A stretch of 64,000 nt of DNA from Lantana camara (GCA_037501455.1 CM074858.1:14496501-14560500); one strand, 5' to 3'; positions 45,559 to 57,312 are shown, numbered from the stretch's first letter. The notes: generated by a model not told the origin, from the sequence alone. Made by a program: numbers and translations.

Positions 45559-46924
45559 ATGGTTACTGCAACAAGGTCTGGAGTTCTGGATAACAGGAAT
45601 GCTCTTCCGCCTGTCAACGAGGAAAATTTGGAAGGAAATATGCCTAACATTCCAGCTGGAGGCGAAGTCCCACCTGTGGCTGGGGGCGGAAACGGAGGCA
45701 AAGGGGCTTTGGTAGGGGCTCTGCCGGCAGGGGGAACCAAGGCCGGAGGCCCTATCTCAGCCATCCCACTGGTAACTCCCGCGCCAGCCACAACCGCATT
45801 CCACACTGCTGCTTATCCCTTGGCGATGCCACCTCCGGGATACTCTTACATACAGCCCGATATTATGCCTGGGATGATGCCAAGTATGGTGCCTATGATT
45901 CAGCCATATCAGGTAGGCACTTTGCAGCTTTCGGTCTCCATTCCTAAGGAGATCCAAGGGATGGAAATGCCACAGATGACCTCGCAACAATTGCAAGCAC
46001 TCTACGCTCAGTACGGGGTACAAGCCGCTCAAAAGGCCTGGAGGCATTTTACCTCCGCCTACTTCCCCTCTGGAGTTCATCCATTGACCGTTGCCCAAAA
46101 CGTACTAAGGGCTTAGCCGCCACTACCACCACCCCCAGCACAGGAAAAAAAAGGTCCCCCGAGGGCTGACCAAAGGCAACGCACTCTGCAGAAGGAGGAA
46201 GCCCCTCAGCCGAGGGGGGATGTAGAAGAGGAGGTCCAATACAGGGCCACTGGGAGAACTAACAAGAGGGAAGGGAACGACCCTTGGATAGCTGCAGTCC
46301 AAAGATCAACTAGAGGACTTGCAGCACATCGTGGAGCAGCTCTCTCGAGCGCGGTCTCAAATCCCCCACGGGGGGGATGAGAGGTCCAAGGCCAGAGATG
46401 CTCGAAATCCGTGTAACCAAGTCCCTCGCCGCTGGAGGGAGGGAGATTACAAGGAGCACGACCGCGAGGGCGGGAACCGTAGGTCTTTGACAGGCGGTTC
46501 GCCCCTCATTGATGAAGTTTTGATGGCCCGTGCGGGGATGGGCAAAATCCCCACTTCCGTCAACCGTTACGACGGGACCACCGATCCGGCCGAGCACCTA
46601 GATCACTTCGTGCACCTGTATGAGCATTCCAGTCATTACTGGACGAAAATCTTTGTCACTTCCCTCGTGGGAATGACACAAGAATGGTACAAAAAGCTGC
46701 CCCCGCGCTCCATCCGAGGGTATGAAGATCTGACTGAGGCCTTCATGAGCCATTTCAATTCTCTAAAGGCACCAACGCCCGCTGCCACGGCCCTCTACAG
46801 CCTGGTTAAGGACCTAATGAGACACTCCGATCCTTCATGGGCAGATTCAACAAGGAGATCCTGCTGGTGGAAAAGCCCTCAATGGACTTCTTCAGGCACG
46901 TACTCTTTGGAGCAATCAACATGA
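45559..46924 (+). pseudogene. Tat gag, N-terminal and capsid region, frameshifted
   Basis: ATG at 45559 (MVTATRSGVLD) opens a Gly/Pro/Met-rich region that stops at TAG 46114-46116. The frame continues as a Pro-rich stretch and slips near 46290. The retrotrans_gag capsid domain is then in frame 2 (46319-46845: VNRYDGTTDPAEHLDHF, QEWYKKLPPRSI). A second slip near 46840 returns to frame 1. Confidence 0.8.
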
Positions 46925-48291
46925 AAAACTATGTCAGCAAGGAGTTTGTGGAGGAGGTGGCGAAGAAAAAGCCTCGCTCACTGATAGAGATCAGAGATAT
47001 AGCAAGGGATCAGAAACTCGCCAACGCCCCTCGAACCAGCAGAGGCTCGGAGGACCGAGGGGAGCCCAAGAACCGCAGCCGCAGCCCAGTTCCCGTTCGA
47101 AGAAACTCCCCTCCCCCTCGTAGATACGAGCGCATTCCCCTCAACCGCCCCATCGCTGAAGTCTATTCCATTGCAGACAAGAAATTGTTCAAGAGACCGC
47201 CAAAGATGAGAGAGACCGAGGCTCAGAAACGCTCGGGTAAATACTGTGCTTTTCACAAGCAGAAAGGGCACGACACCAACGAGTGCCGCCAACTGGAAAG
47301 TGAAATTCAGAGGCTTATTGCTGGGGGGCACCTCAAGGAATTTGTGAAGGTGCTTGAGAGAAATGATGAGCATTGCGCCGAGCGCGCCAAGACAAGAGAA
47401 AGAAGCCGCTCACGTTCAAGGAGTCCCCGACACCGTCATACTGAAACGAGCGACCGTGGCAAACAAAAGGCTGCTGAGGAGGAGAACCAACCCGTTGCTG
47501 TCATTCATATGATAGTTGGCGGACCCTCGGGGGGTGATTCCAATGCTTCCCGCCGTCGCCACGTCCGCAGCTACGATCAAAGATATTCAAAACCCAAGCC
47601 GGTGTACTCATTGGAAGGATCCTCGTGCTCGAAGGAGGATGACGTTGTAGGATTTACTGAAAAGGATTTAGAGCATATTGTAACACCTCATGGGGTCGGT
47701 GAAACCTCTGATTGCCCCATGGTGGTTAGTTTAGACGTTCATAACATCGTTGTAAAGAGGGTTTTGATTGATAGTGGAAGCTCAGTGAACGTTCTCCCCT
47801 ACTCCACGTTTCAAAAAATGAATATCACAAACATTCCCCTCGAACCCCTCAGAACAACCCTAGTTGGCTTTGGGGGTTCTGAGATTGTCCCTCGCGGACA
47901 GATTCGCTTGGCCACCTCTTTTGGCCATGCCCCACAGCGGAAGACTTTGAGCGTCCTTTATACAGTGGTTGAGGTGGACCTCCCATATAACATTATTATT
48001 GGCCGCCCAGCCCTCATTGACTTCAAGGCAGTAACATCAACATACCATCAGAAAGTCAAGTTCCCCACTCCCGAGGGAATGGGCGAGGTGCTCTGCAACG
48101 TCAAAGAAGCGTGGGAATGTTACATCATTTCGCTTCGTAGCCACAAACCCAAGCAAACCGTTCAAGCAGGCTCCATCAAGAAGTCGGTTGATTTCCCCAA
48201 GTTAGATGAAGACGACCCCAAGCACAAAAGGGCCAAACTTTATAAGAAGAAGAATAGGAAGAAAGTTTCAGGCGAGATCAAGGGTACTTGA
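46837..48291 (+). CDS. Tat gag C-terminus and aspartic protease
   Basis: 484 codons. It starts inside the capsid domain (MGRFNKEILLVEKPS), then has a zinc-binding CAFHKQKGHDTNEC (about residue 137), an Arg/Ser-rich stretch (RERSRSRSRSPRHRH) and a retropepsin domain with catalytic VLIDSGSSVNVLP (about 309) and flap-side IIIGRPALIDF (about 385). It ends only because the Athila element starts at 48289. After the GTACT duplication the same frame runs on at 59728 for 44 codons to TAA at 59860. The ATG is a convenience; the true start is at 45559. Confidence 0.88.
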   Translation: MGRFNKEILLVEKPSMDFFRHVLFGAINMKNYVSKEFVEEVAKKKPRSLIEIRDIARDQKLANAPRTSRGSEDRGEPKNRSRSPVPVRRNSPPPRRYERIPLNRPIAEVYSIADKKLFKRPPKMRETEAQKRSGKYCAFHKQKGHDTNECRQLESEIQRLIAGGHLKEFVKVLERNDEHCAERAKTRERSRSRSRSPRHRHTETSDRGKQKAAEEENQPVAVIHMIVGGPSGGDSNASRRRHVRSYDQRYSKPKPVYSLEGSSCSKEDDVVGFTEKDLEHIVTPHGVGETSDCPMVVSLDVHNIVVKRVLIDSGSSVNVLPYSTFQKMNITNIPLEPLRTTLVGFGGSEIVPRGQIRLATSFGHAPQRKTLSVLYTVVEVDLPYNIIIGRPALIDFKAVTSTYHQKVKFPTPEGMGEVLCNVKEAWECYIISLRSHKPKQTVQAGSIKKSVDFPKLDEDDPKHKRAKLYKKKNRKKVSGEIKGT

Positions 48292-49912
48292 TATCCCTTA
48301 ATTTACTCTACCAAAACTCCTTCAAGTCGTGATTAGAATATGTAATCGTTTTAAAAGCCCAAGCACAAGCTAAATGTCAAATTGTAGCACAAGGGGTCGT
48401 GTCCACGAGGAAGGGTGAATCAAGGATTATTTGCATACCAATTTCCATTCATTAGACTAGAGCAACACAAGTTATGAGGAAGGATTAACTACTAATTAAT
48501 AACTTAATTACTTAGTGAAATTGATTCAAATAACAAGAGGCTAGGGAATGGTATGACACATGCAAATAGAGTTTTAATAATGTCCTAATTAGTGAATTTA
48601 ACCCTTTAATCTTGTCACTAAATTATACCAATAATTCTTTCGAATCTAAGGTGCGTGTTAATTCCATTTCAGAAAATGTTTTCACAATTAACCAATAATA
48701 GACTTAACCAATCAAACAGGACAAGAGAGACTCCTAAACCAGCGGCTTGGCATAAGTTAAGAGGTCTACTAAGATAGTTGAAAAAAGATTAAATTTCTTT
48801 AACTCTTAAATTCCATCATTTCATGAAAACAACCAAGTTACTACAAATCTTTCGAAAATAAAGTAACTTTAAGAAATATACTTCAGATGGCCACTCCTCG
48901 TATATTAATTTGCTCACATTTTCATGAATCCAAAGATTAAATCACTCATTCGGACATTGTTTCAAAGAAATAGCATACTCATAATCATTCCCATGCCCAG
49001 ATGATTTAAGTACTCATAGTAAAACTCAAAGTCGTATTAATAGAACACATGAACTTAGAATTCAACTTGGAAATTGCAATAAAAGAGGTCTTGAAAGCAA
49101 ATAACATTAAAACCCTAAAACTGTGTCTAGAGAATTCAAACGATAAACTGAAATTGAAAGGATTCGTTCAACAAAATGTAAATGACTAAAGCAGAAAAGA
49201 ACTTGTGGAAGATGTCGACTTTTAATCTTCAAGAACTTCCTTCTGAATTCCTCTTCTCCCTGGATCTCTCCTTTTTTCTCTACTTTTTCTCTACTGTCCG
49301 ATCTGCCAAAATGGGAAAGTTATCTCCCTCCTTTAAAATCTGACCAACAACTGCTAAGAAACTGCCAAAATCCGAAAAATCGCGTCTGCACAGGGTCGCG
49401 GTCGCGATAAAAAATAAGCGTAAAACGGTCGCGCCCACGACCAACTAATAAAATCGTGTTTTCCGCCTGGTCGCGGCCGTGACCATATTTGAACTGCGAC
49501 CCATTTTTCCTCATGTTTCGAGATTGCTCCACAAATTCGGGAGAAAAATCACCAAAAATACCAGTCGCGCCCGCGACTGGAAATATGCATAGGATAGGTC
49601 GTGGTCGCGACCTCATTTTTCCCAACTTTCGAGATTTGGCATTTTATTTGGAAAAATTCATCCGGAAATACACATGGTCGCGCCCGCGACCGAAAAGCAG
49701 CAGGATGAGGTCGCGGTCGCGACCTCAGTTTGGTCAACTTTCGAGTTTTTGCTTCTTATGTCCATTTTTCTTCATTTTCGTCCCGTTTTTCGTACATCTT
49801 ACTCCATTGTCGTTTGTACCTGAAAAGGGATCGAAGACTACAATTAAGCTAAAAAACACCCAATGAATTGTTAATTTCTTAACAAAAATACACACGAAAA
49901 ATGGACTTAACA
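48289..49912 (-). repeat. 3' LTR of the Athila element (left copy)
   Basis: 1,624 bp. It carries the GGTCGCG palindrome array at 49394-49724. It is about 15 bp shorter than the other LTR because most of one palindrome is missing near 49495. Confidence 0.92.
49394..49724 (-). repeat. GGTCGCG/CGCGACC palindrome array, left Athila LTR
   Basis: Palindromes start at 49394, 49427, 49469, 49563, 49597, 49676 and 49709, and a remnant half lies at about 49495. Pair distances are 33, 34 and 33 bp. Arg/Pro-rich open frames across it (RSRPRP strings) are by-products. Confidence 0.92.
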
Positions 49913-49930
49913 AAATCCCCCATACTTGAA
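49913..49930 (-). other. Polypurine tract of the Athila element
   Basis: On the minus strand TATGGGGGATTTT precedes the 3' LTR. Confidence 0.7.
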
Positions 49931-50145
49931 TGATTACTAGTCCTCGAGCAATTAGGAACACTCATGAAAAAATCGATCCAATTCTTAACATTAATACTCA
50001 CATCAAGTATCCAATTCAAGCGAATCAATTGGTTAGTAAACACACTACTCACTCATGCACGGCTCATTTGAAGAGTGTAATTTGTATATCCTCGTGACGT
50101 TGTGTGAAATGAACAAAATGATGCACCAATAGTTTCCGGGATGAT

Positions 50146-51105
50146 TTATACCCCTATTTGGAGACTAAATCGGGACTTTGAGAAGAATTTCATATCTATC
50201 TCCACTAATAGAGCTGGAAGCCTGGCCCTAAGCTGTGCCGGTAACTGCCCTATAGTCTGTGCGCCATGGTCATAAGCAAAGCGTAACCTATCCCTCTCAC
50301 TTAGGGGCCACCAAACTACCCACCGACTCAAGGGCTGGGGCCACCATTTGAATATCTGATGGTGCGCGAAGGTCTCAGATGTGAGAAATGTGCACTCCTC
50401 CATGGGTGCCATATTGTTGGGCACCTCAAACCCACAAGCCAGTAAAATGCATGTCACATATCCCCCATATGCAAAGGCACCCCTATCCTGCTTAGTTTGC
50501 TCCCACATTCTGTCCATAAGGATGTAAGTTCCGTTCACTTAGGTCCCTTCGAGCATGCACCCCATCAACCAGAGATCCACCACACTTACTTTTCCTATGT
50601 TCTCCCTTGCACAAATCCTACAAGAGAGGAACTTTAGAATAATCCTCCAAATCGGACTCTGGATGTTTGTGGACTTGGTTGTTTTCGAGTTGTAAGTGCC
50701 ATGGGTGCCAAGTTGTGCCCAGACGGCATTCTGTTGAGCCCTTAACCAGTCGATAAGTACATGATCTGTCTCAGCCACTGGGAAATTGAAAATAGCCCTC
50801 AAGTCTTCAGCCTTGAGTTGAACTCTCCTACCCTTCATCTTGAACGTGCACACCGCATCCTTCCATTTGAAAGTTTTCGGAAATTCATAGGTTAGTGGAG
50901 CATAAGTTTTGTGATTCTTTTCAAGAAACCCCAACCATCCCAATCTGTTGAAATAGTTTTGGATTGGTTCCCAAACACCCGGTCCTCGAAGCACATGCAC
51001 ATTGACATATCTATTGGGAATGAGCGGACGAGGAGCAAGAAGATTCGCTTGTGCCACCCCCGATGATGATGAAGCCTCAGCATTTCTAGCTCTCTTCGGG
51101 GCCAT
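50146..51105 (-). pseudogene. Athila env-position gene (plant transposon protein domain), one stop
   Basis: The frame starts at ATG 51103-51105 (MAPKRARNAEASSSS), a basic Ser-rich head, followed by a globular region with TYEFPKTFKWKD and VQLKAEDLRAIFNFP. This resembles the 'putative plant transposon protein' family (Pfam PF20167 by memory) that many Athila elements carry in the place of env. TAA at 50539-50541 interrupts it; the same frame continues to a second stop at 50146. I see no signal peptide, transmembrane segment or coiled coil, so an envelope function is not supported. Its upstream region holds a second palindrome array. Confidence 0.7.
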
Positions 51106-52551
51106 TGTACCTGATAATAACAAGTTGCAAACAATTTAAGCACATTTGGCATACAAAAATTCATTCAGGTCTTTCATCGAACACTTGGTTGGCGGTGCTA
51201 AAGGCTAACTGTTTTGGCTTAAATCTTCAAGTTCCAACCTCAACTCAACAGATCTAGCAATGAATCCTCCTAAACAAGTCAACTTAGCATCAAATTTCTC
51301 CAAAAAATGTTACAAAATTTCGGCCAAACCTATGTTTAAAAATGAGAAAATAGAACTTGGACTACATTCATGTTCATTGACTACTCAAAGTGAATATCTT
51401 AAGTTAGGAAGATGAAACACAAGATTATTCATCAATCTAAGTCCAAATTCGGTGTGAGAATCGAATTTTTAAACCTAGGGTTCAAGATAAATTTCTAAAA
51501 ATCTAGCCCCTAAATTTCGAAATCAATCAATTAATGCCAAAGGGGAAGTGTTTTAGGGGCTTACCTTGAGGATTTGAGTGAAAAACTTGGAGCTTATGCC
51601 TTCTTCTTCGCCGAAAATCAGTTCTCTCGTAGCCTAGGGTTCTTGTTCTTATTTTTGTGCTTAAGAGAGAAAGTCAGGGACTGCTATGTTTCTGCCTTAA
51701 AAATCGAATTTTCCCTTGGTCGCGGTCACGACCTTTTTTAGTGTAAATTTGGTCGCGTTCGCGACCCAAAATTAGCCTCCTCTCGACTTTTGATTTTTTG
51801 GCATTTATTTTTCGGTGCATGTATCTGGTCGCGGCCGCTACTGGAGTTAGTGTAAATATGGTTGCGACCGCGACTTGATTTTAGCCAACCTTCGACTTTT
51901 GTCACCAAAACATAAAAATTCAGGATTTAATCAAGCACAGTCGCGGCCGCGACTGAATCCTTTAGTAATTTGGTCGCAGTTGCGACCCCAAATAAGCCAA
52001 GTTTCGACTTGTGCGCCCAAAAATCACTCCAAAATTCACCCAAAAATTATACAATCGAATTCAAACCTCAACAAACAATACTAACCGGCATTTCATCACG
52101 TTGACATGTAAAAATACGATGCAACTCAAATATTCAATCAATAACCATAGTATGCCGATTATGCACATTATTTTCACATTTACAAGCAAATTATGTTGCC
52201 TAAATTTCATAATCATGCACTTGCTATACAAGAGAACATCTCATAAAGCATATTACACCTAGCCCCATGCCAATTAATATATTTATCACTCAACCCAATG
52301 TAAATGAACCTGAATGACGATCAAAACTGCTCAAGCTATCCCAATTCGCACACCGAACAATCTGTAAACAAAGAAGAACAAGAGTCAACAATTACCACAA
52401 GAACAACAAAGGAAAAACAAAATAAGGAAAGCAATAAAAATAGTTCTGATTTATAGTCTTCAGCTTGACTAAGTCACCCCCGGTTGGATATTCGGAATGC
52501 TCAACACACACGAAATGTGTTTCTCTATGGGGTCTCCCACAAAGTAAGGTT
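51106..52551 (-). other. Non-coding Athila region between pol and the env-position gene
   Basis: About 1.4 kb without a gene. It contains the internal palindrome array (51718-51987), about 610 bp upstream of the env-position ATG. Confidence 0.7.
51718..51987 (-). repeat. Internal GGTCGCG palindrome array of the Athila element
   Basis: Six palindromes start at 51718, 51751, 51827, 51860, 51939 and 51972: three pairs, each exactly 33 bp apart, pair starts 109 and 112 bp apart. Motif and spacing are the same as in the LTRs, and the pairs share the same TTTCGA/CTTCGA string downstream, yet this is far from either LTR. Confidence 0.92.
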
Positions 52552-53580
52552 TTAACCTTGACCATTGACAACAAAAGATCCCGTAGCCTCACTACCCACT
52601 TCAATAGCTCCATTAGATAAGACTTTGATAACCCGAAATGGCCCAGACCACCTTGACTTTAACTTTCCCGGAAATAACTTAAGCCTTGAGTTGAAGAGCA
52701 AGACTAGTTGTCCAACCTCAAAATTCATGGGGCGGATTCGCTTATCATGCCATTTCTTAGTCCTTTCCTTGTACACCTTGGTATTCTCATAAGCATTCAT
52801 CCCAAACTCTTCCAACTCATGGAGTTGTAAAACTCTTTTCTCGCCGGCCTTCTTATAATCAAAATTGAGTGCCTTAATTGCCTAATAAGCCTTATGCTCG
52901 AGTTCCACCGGTAGATGACAGGCTTTCCCATAAACAAGCTTATAGGGAGACATCCCAATTGGCGTCTTGAAAGCCGTCCGATATACCCATAAAGCATCAT
53001 CCAATTTCAAAAACCAATCCTTTCGTGCGGCATTGACGGTTTTCTCCAATATTTGCTTTATCTCCCGATTTGAGATCTCCACTTGTCCACTTGATTGCGG
53101 ATGGTACGGTGTAGCAACTCGGTGATGGACCCCATATTTCTTTAACAAAGTTTCGAGTGGCTTATTGCAAAAATGGGTTCCCCCATCACTTATCAAAGCT
53201 CGTGGCACACCAAACCGTGTAAAGATATTCTTCTTTAAGAACTTGATCACCACCCTAGAATCATTTGTGGAACTTGCCATTGCCTCGACCCATTTTGAAA
53301 CATAGTCCACCGCCACTATAATATATTGATTGCCATGTGATAAAGGAAAAGGTCCCATAAAGTCAATTCCCCACACATCGAACAACTCAATCTCCAAGAT
53401 ATAGCGAAGTGGCATCTCATCACGTCGACCTATATTTCCCGTCCTTTGGCATCGATCACATTTAATCACAAAGTTATGTGCATCCTAGAATAATGTAGGC
53501 CACCAAAACCCGGATTGAAGCACCTTGGCGGTTGTCTTGCTAGAACTTGCATGTCCTCCATAAGGACTTGCATGGCATTA
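52552..53580 (-). pseudogene. Athila integrase region, broken
   Basis: In the gag-pol frame after the stop TAA 53578-53580: zinc finger H...H (CHASPYGGHAS), C..C (CDRCQ); catalytic core [24 protein letters not shown] and [16 protein letters not shown]; then the C-terminal domain EVGQLVLLFNSRLKLFPGKL. Stops at 53485-53487 (TAG) and 52882-52884 (TAG) interrupt it. The final stop is at 52552. Confidence 0.88.
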
Positions 53581-54228
53581 TTTCAGAATTTCCTCGACTT
53601 CATCTTGAGGCACGCAACGCCTCACTAGCCCATCCGAACAATGCTTGAAGAGAAGTGGTTCATCCCAAAAGTAGTGTTTCACATCGGCAAAGAATTTCCG
53701 TTTCTCATGATAAGTTAACTCCGGAGGGAGCACTCCACTAACAAGATAGTTGACAAAATCTGTAAACCATGGAGTTAAAGAAGCTACCATAAAAAGTTGC
53801 TCATCCGGAAACTTCTCAGAAATATCTCCCTCATTCTTTTCAACACCGTCACCAAACTCCAATCTTGACAAGTGATCCGCCACCACACTTTCTACCCCTT
53901 TCTTGTCCCTAATTTCCAAATCAAATTCTTGAAGCAAAAGGATCTATCTAATCAGACGAGGCTTCGAATCCTTCTTGGCTAGCAAATACTTGATCGCCGC
54001 GTGATAGGTATACACCACGGTCTTCGATCCTATCAAATAAGAGCGAAATTTGTCAAATACAAATACAATAGCCAAAAGTTCTTTTTCGGTGGTAGCATAG
54101 TTAATTTGTGCATCATTCAAAGTTTTACTAGCATAAGCAATAACATGTAAACGCTTATCCCTTTTTTGTCCAAGCACAGCTCCTATGGCTAGATCACTTG
54201 CATCACACATCAACTCGAATGGAAGACT
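53578..54228 (-). pseudogene. Athila RNase H and connector, broken
   Basis: This continues the same frame after TAG 54229-54231: [15 protein letters not shown] (RNase H catalytic Asp), [32 protein letters not shown] (His replaces the Asp expected in the VYTD motif). A further TAG at 53944-53946 follows, then LLQEFDLEIRDKKG and the connector to the integrase. Confidence 0.85.
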
Positions 54229-57200
54229 CTAATCCGGTGACACCATTATCGGAGCTGATGTTAGCTCCTTTTTCAACCTATCAAATGCAAGCAAACAATC
54301 ATCATTAAACTCAAAAGCACTATCTTTTTGTAGAAGCTTACAAAGTGGTAAAGTAATCTTGGAGAAATCCTTGATAAAGCGGCGATAGAACCCGACATGA
54401 CCAAGGAAACTCCGTACTCCCTTGACATTCGTCGGTGGTGGCAATTTTGCAATCATATATATCTTTGCACGATCCACTTCAATGCCTTTTTCGGAGATCT
54501 TGTGTCCTAGCACTATACCCTCTCTCACCATAAAATGACACTTCTCCCAATTCAACACCAAGTTAGTCTCCTCACAACGCTGCAAAACTCGGGTTAAATG
54601 CAATAGACATGAATCATAGGAAGAGCCAAAAACAGAGAAATCATCCATGAAAATTTCCATTGTTTGCTCTATAAAATCAGAAAAAATGGCCATCATACAA
54701 CGTTGAAATGTGGTTGGAGCATTACATAACCCAAAAGGCATTCTTCTATAAGCAAAGGTGACGTAGGGGCAAGTAAAGGTACATTTCTCCTGATCCTCCG
54801 GTGCTATGGCTATTTGATTATACCCTGAGTATCCGTCTAAGAAGCAATAATATGAATGTCTGGCTAGCCTTTCTAACATTTGATCAATAAAAGGCAAGGG
54901 AAAGTGGTCTTTACGGGTGGCATTATTAAGTTTCCTATAGTCAATACACACTCTCCACCCCGTAACCATCCTCATTGGGATTAGTTCATTATTTTCATTT
55001 TTAATCACTGTCATCCCTCCCTTTTTAGGTACCACTTGTACCGGACTTACCCATTTGCTATCCGAGATAGGATAAATAATTCCTGCATCTAACAACTTAA
55101 TCACTTCAGCCCGAACTACCTCTTTCATATTTGGATTTAATCTACGTTGGTATTCAACCGAAGGCCTATGATCATCTTCCATTAATATCCTATGCATGCA
55201 AATTGAGGGACTTATACCTTTAATATCAGCAATAGTCCAACCTAAAGCTCTCTTATGTTCCCTCAACACCCTCAAGAGACTATCTAATTGTGAATTGGAT
55301 AAACTAGAAGAGACAATGACCGGCAAAGTATCATTTTCTCCCAAATAAGCATACATCAAATGTTCGGGGAGGGGTTTCAACTCAAGCGTAGAAGCTTTAA
55401 TAATAGATGGAGGAGGAACGGGTTTACCTGTCCCCAATTCCTTATACACATACCTTTGTCGGAATGGAACGAATGGAGTTACCTCCAAAGCTTTCGTATA
55501 AGCTGCCAGCTTCTCTAAGATCTCCTCTCCTTCAACCATTCCATCCAAACCATTCAAACATAGCTTCAATGGATCTTCCTTTTGAGTATCTATCAATTTT
55601 TCCCCCTCAACCGTATCCACTAAAAAGCACTTTTCACGAATTTCAGCTTCTTTGACCGCTTTGAATAAGTTGAATTCTACTTTTTTTTCACCAACTCTAA
55701 GGGTGAGAAGTCCATTCTTGACACCAATAAGAGCTCCAGCGGTAGCAAGGAAAGGCCTTCCAAGAATCAATGGCATTTCCCTATCTTCTTCCATATCCAA
55801 GACAATGAAGTCTACCGGAAGGTAGAACTTCCCAACTCGCACCACAACATTCTCTAAAACTCCGGTTGGATACTTCACCGAACGGTCGGCTAACTGCAAA
55901 GTTACGGCGGTAGGCTTCAACGCATCCAAACCTAATTTCCTGCAAATGGATAAAGACATCAAACTAACACTTGCTCCAAGATCACATAAAGCTCTATTAA
56001 AATTTAAACTACCAATAGTGCAAGGGATAGAGAAACTCCCTGGATCTTTGAGTTTTGGAGGAAGTTTGTGTTGCAAAATCGCGCTACACTCCTCGGTGAG
56101 TGCAATGGTAGCATACTCCTCGAGCTTCCTTTTGTTTGAGAGGATTTCCTTGAGAAATTTCACATAAGTGGGCATTTGAGCAAGAGCTTCGGCAAAAGGG
56201 ATATTAATATGCAATTCCTTGAAAATATTCAGGAATTTCTCGAATTGCTTCTCCAACTTTTGCTTCCTCAACCTTTTCGGAAATGGAACGGATGGCACAT
56301 AAGGTTTTGGTGCCACATACACCTTTGGTTGTGAAGGGAGCTCTTCCTTTTCACTTGATTCGGAATCCTTCTCAATTTCTACTCTTTCCTCTACCTTTTC
56401 ATCCTCTTTCACCTCATTCTCTTCTTGCATTTTTGGTTCTTCATATGCTTTCCCACTCCTCAAGGTAATAGCCTTGCAATGCTCTCTAGGATTTGTCTCC
56501 GGTTTACTCGGCAAAGCTCCTTGTTGTCTAGGATTTGAAGAACCCACAATTTGTCCAATTTGCATATCCATATTCCGGTTGTGATTTATCATATTCTCCA
56601 ATTGAGTGTCAAGCTTCTGAAATTTTTGGGTAGTCACCGAGATAAACTTCTCTAGCATTGCCTCCAATCCTTGTCGTTGATCCGGTTGTGGAGTTGCAGT
56701 TGGATTAACGGTTTGATGAGGTGGTTCTTGAAATTGCACTCGCTTAGGCTGGAAATTCGGCCTTGGTTGATTCCCTTGATTTCCTTGATTGTTGGACCAA
56801 GAAAGACTCGGATGATTCTTCCACCCCGGATTATAAGTATTGGAATACGGGTTGTTCACCGGACGTTGATTGTTCACATAATTGACTTGCTCTTGCCCGG
56901 CTCCAACCTGAATACCTGCATTAGAATGAGGACAAGAATTAAACATATGTGGTCCGCTACAAATCTCACAATTTACCTGCACGAGAGGTGATGATGATGT
57001 CCCGACTGCATTCACCTCTATTTGATCCAATCTCTTGCTCATTGCTTCAATCTTAGCATTGATTGCCGTGAATGCATCTAACTCCATTACTCCCGCCAGT
57101 TTAGTGGGTGGAGGAGTTATCCTCTCTTGATTCCAACCATTGTCAACTGCTATATTTTCCAAAAGTTGTAGTGCTTCATCCTCGGTTTTAGCCATCAATG

Positions 57201-57312
57201 CACCTCCGGCTGTTGCATCTACCATTACCCGAATGTTTTGAGTCATTCCATTATAGAAGGTTTGTACAATTAGCCAAGTTGGAAGACCATGATGAGGACA
57301 CTTCCTTTGCAA
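54229..57312 (-). CDS. Athila gag C-terminus, protease and reverse transcriptase
   Basis: 1,027 codons without a stop, in the frame begun at 57936. Order: end of the capsid domain (PTWLIVQTFYNGM), zinc knuckle CEICSGPHMFNSC, a Gln/Pro/Asn-rich linker, an acidic Lys/Glu region, the retropepsin-like domain (ALCDLGASVSLMSLS, PLILGRPFLATAG), and the reverse transcriptase with catalytic IFMDDFSVFG and the thumb LGHKISEKGIEVD. It ends at TAG 54229-54231. The first residue is a TTG codon just after a stop, not a true start. Confidence 0.92.
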   Translation of the reverse strand: MQRKCPHHGLPTWLIVQTFYNGMTQNIRVMVDATAGGALMAKTEDEALQLLENIAVDNGWNQERITPPPTKLAGVMELDAFTAINAKIEAMSKRLDQIEVNAVGTSSSPLVQVNCEICSGPHMFNSCPHSNAGIQVGAGQEQVNYVNNQRPVNNPYSNTYNPGWKNHPSLSWSNNQGNQGNQPRPNFQPKRVQFQEPPHQTVNPTATPQPDQRQGLEAMLEKFISVTTQKFQKLDTQLENMINHNRNMDMQIGQIVGSSNPRQQGALPSKPETNPREHCKAITLRSGKAYEEPKMQEENEVKEDEKVEERVEIEKDSESSEKEELPSQPKVYVAPKPYVPSVPFPKRLRKQKLEKQFEKFLNIFKELHINIPFAEALAQMPTYVKFLKEILSNKRKLEEYATIALTEECSAILQHKLPPKLKDPGSFSIPCTIGSLNFNRALCDLGASVSLMSLSICRKLGLDALKPTAVTLQLADRSVKYPTGVLENVVVRVGKFYLPVDFIVLDMEEDREMPLILGRPFLATAGALIGVKNGLLTLRVGEKKVEFNLFKAVKEAEIREKCFLVDTVEGEKLIDTQKEDPLKLCLNGLDGMVEGEEILEKLAAYTKALEVTPFVPFRQRYVYKELGTGKPVPPPSIIKASTLELKPLPEHLMYAYLGENDTLPVIVSSSLSNSQLDSLLRVLREHKRALGWTIADIKGISPSICMHRILMEDDHRPSVEYQRRLNPNMKEVVRAEVIKLLDAGIIYPISDSKWVSPVQVVPKKGGMTVIKNENNELIPMRMVTGWRVCIDYRKLNNATRKDHFPLPFIDQMLERLARHSYYCFLDGYSGYNQIAIAPEDQEKCTFTCPYVTFAYRRMPFGLCNAPTTFQRCMMAIFSDFIEQTMEIFMDDFSVFGSSYDSCLLHLTRVLQRCEETNLVLNWEKCHFMVREGIVLGHKISEKGIEVDRAKIYMIAKLPPPTNVKGVRSFLGHVGFYRRFIKDFSKITLPLCKLLQKDSAFEFNDDCLLAFDRLKKELTSAPIMVSPD

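Noticed and set aside
49320..49866. Arg/Pro-rich open frames in the Athila LTRs
   Set aside because: By-products of the GGTCGCG palindromes; present on both strands and in both LTRs.
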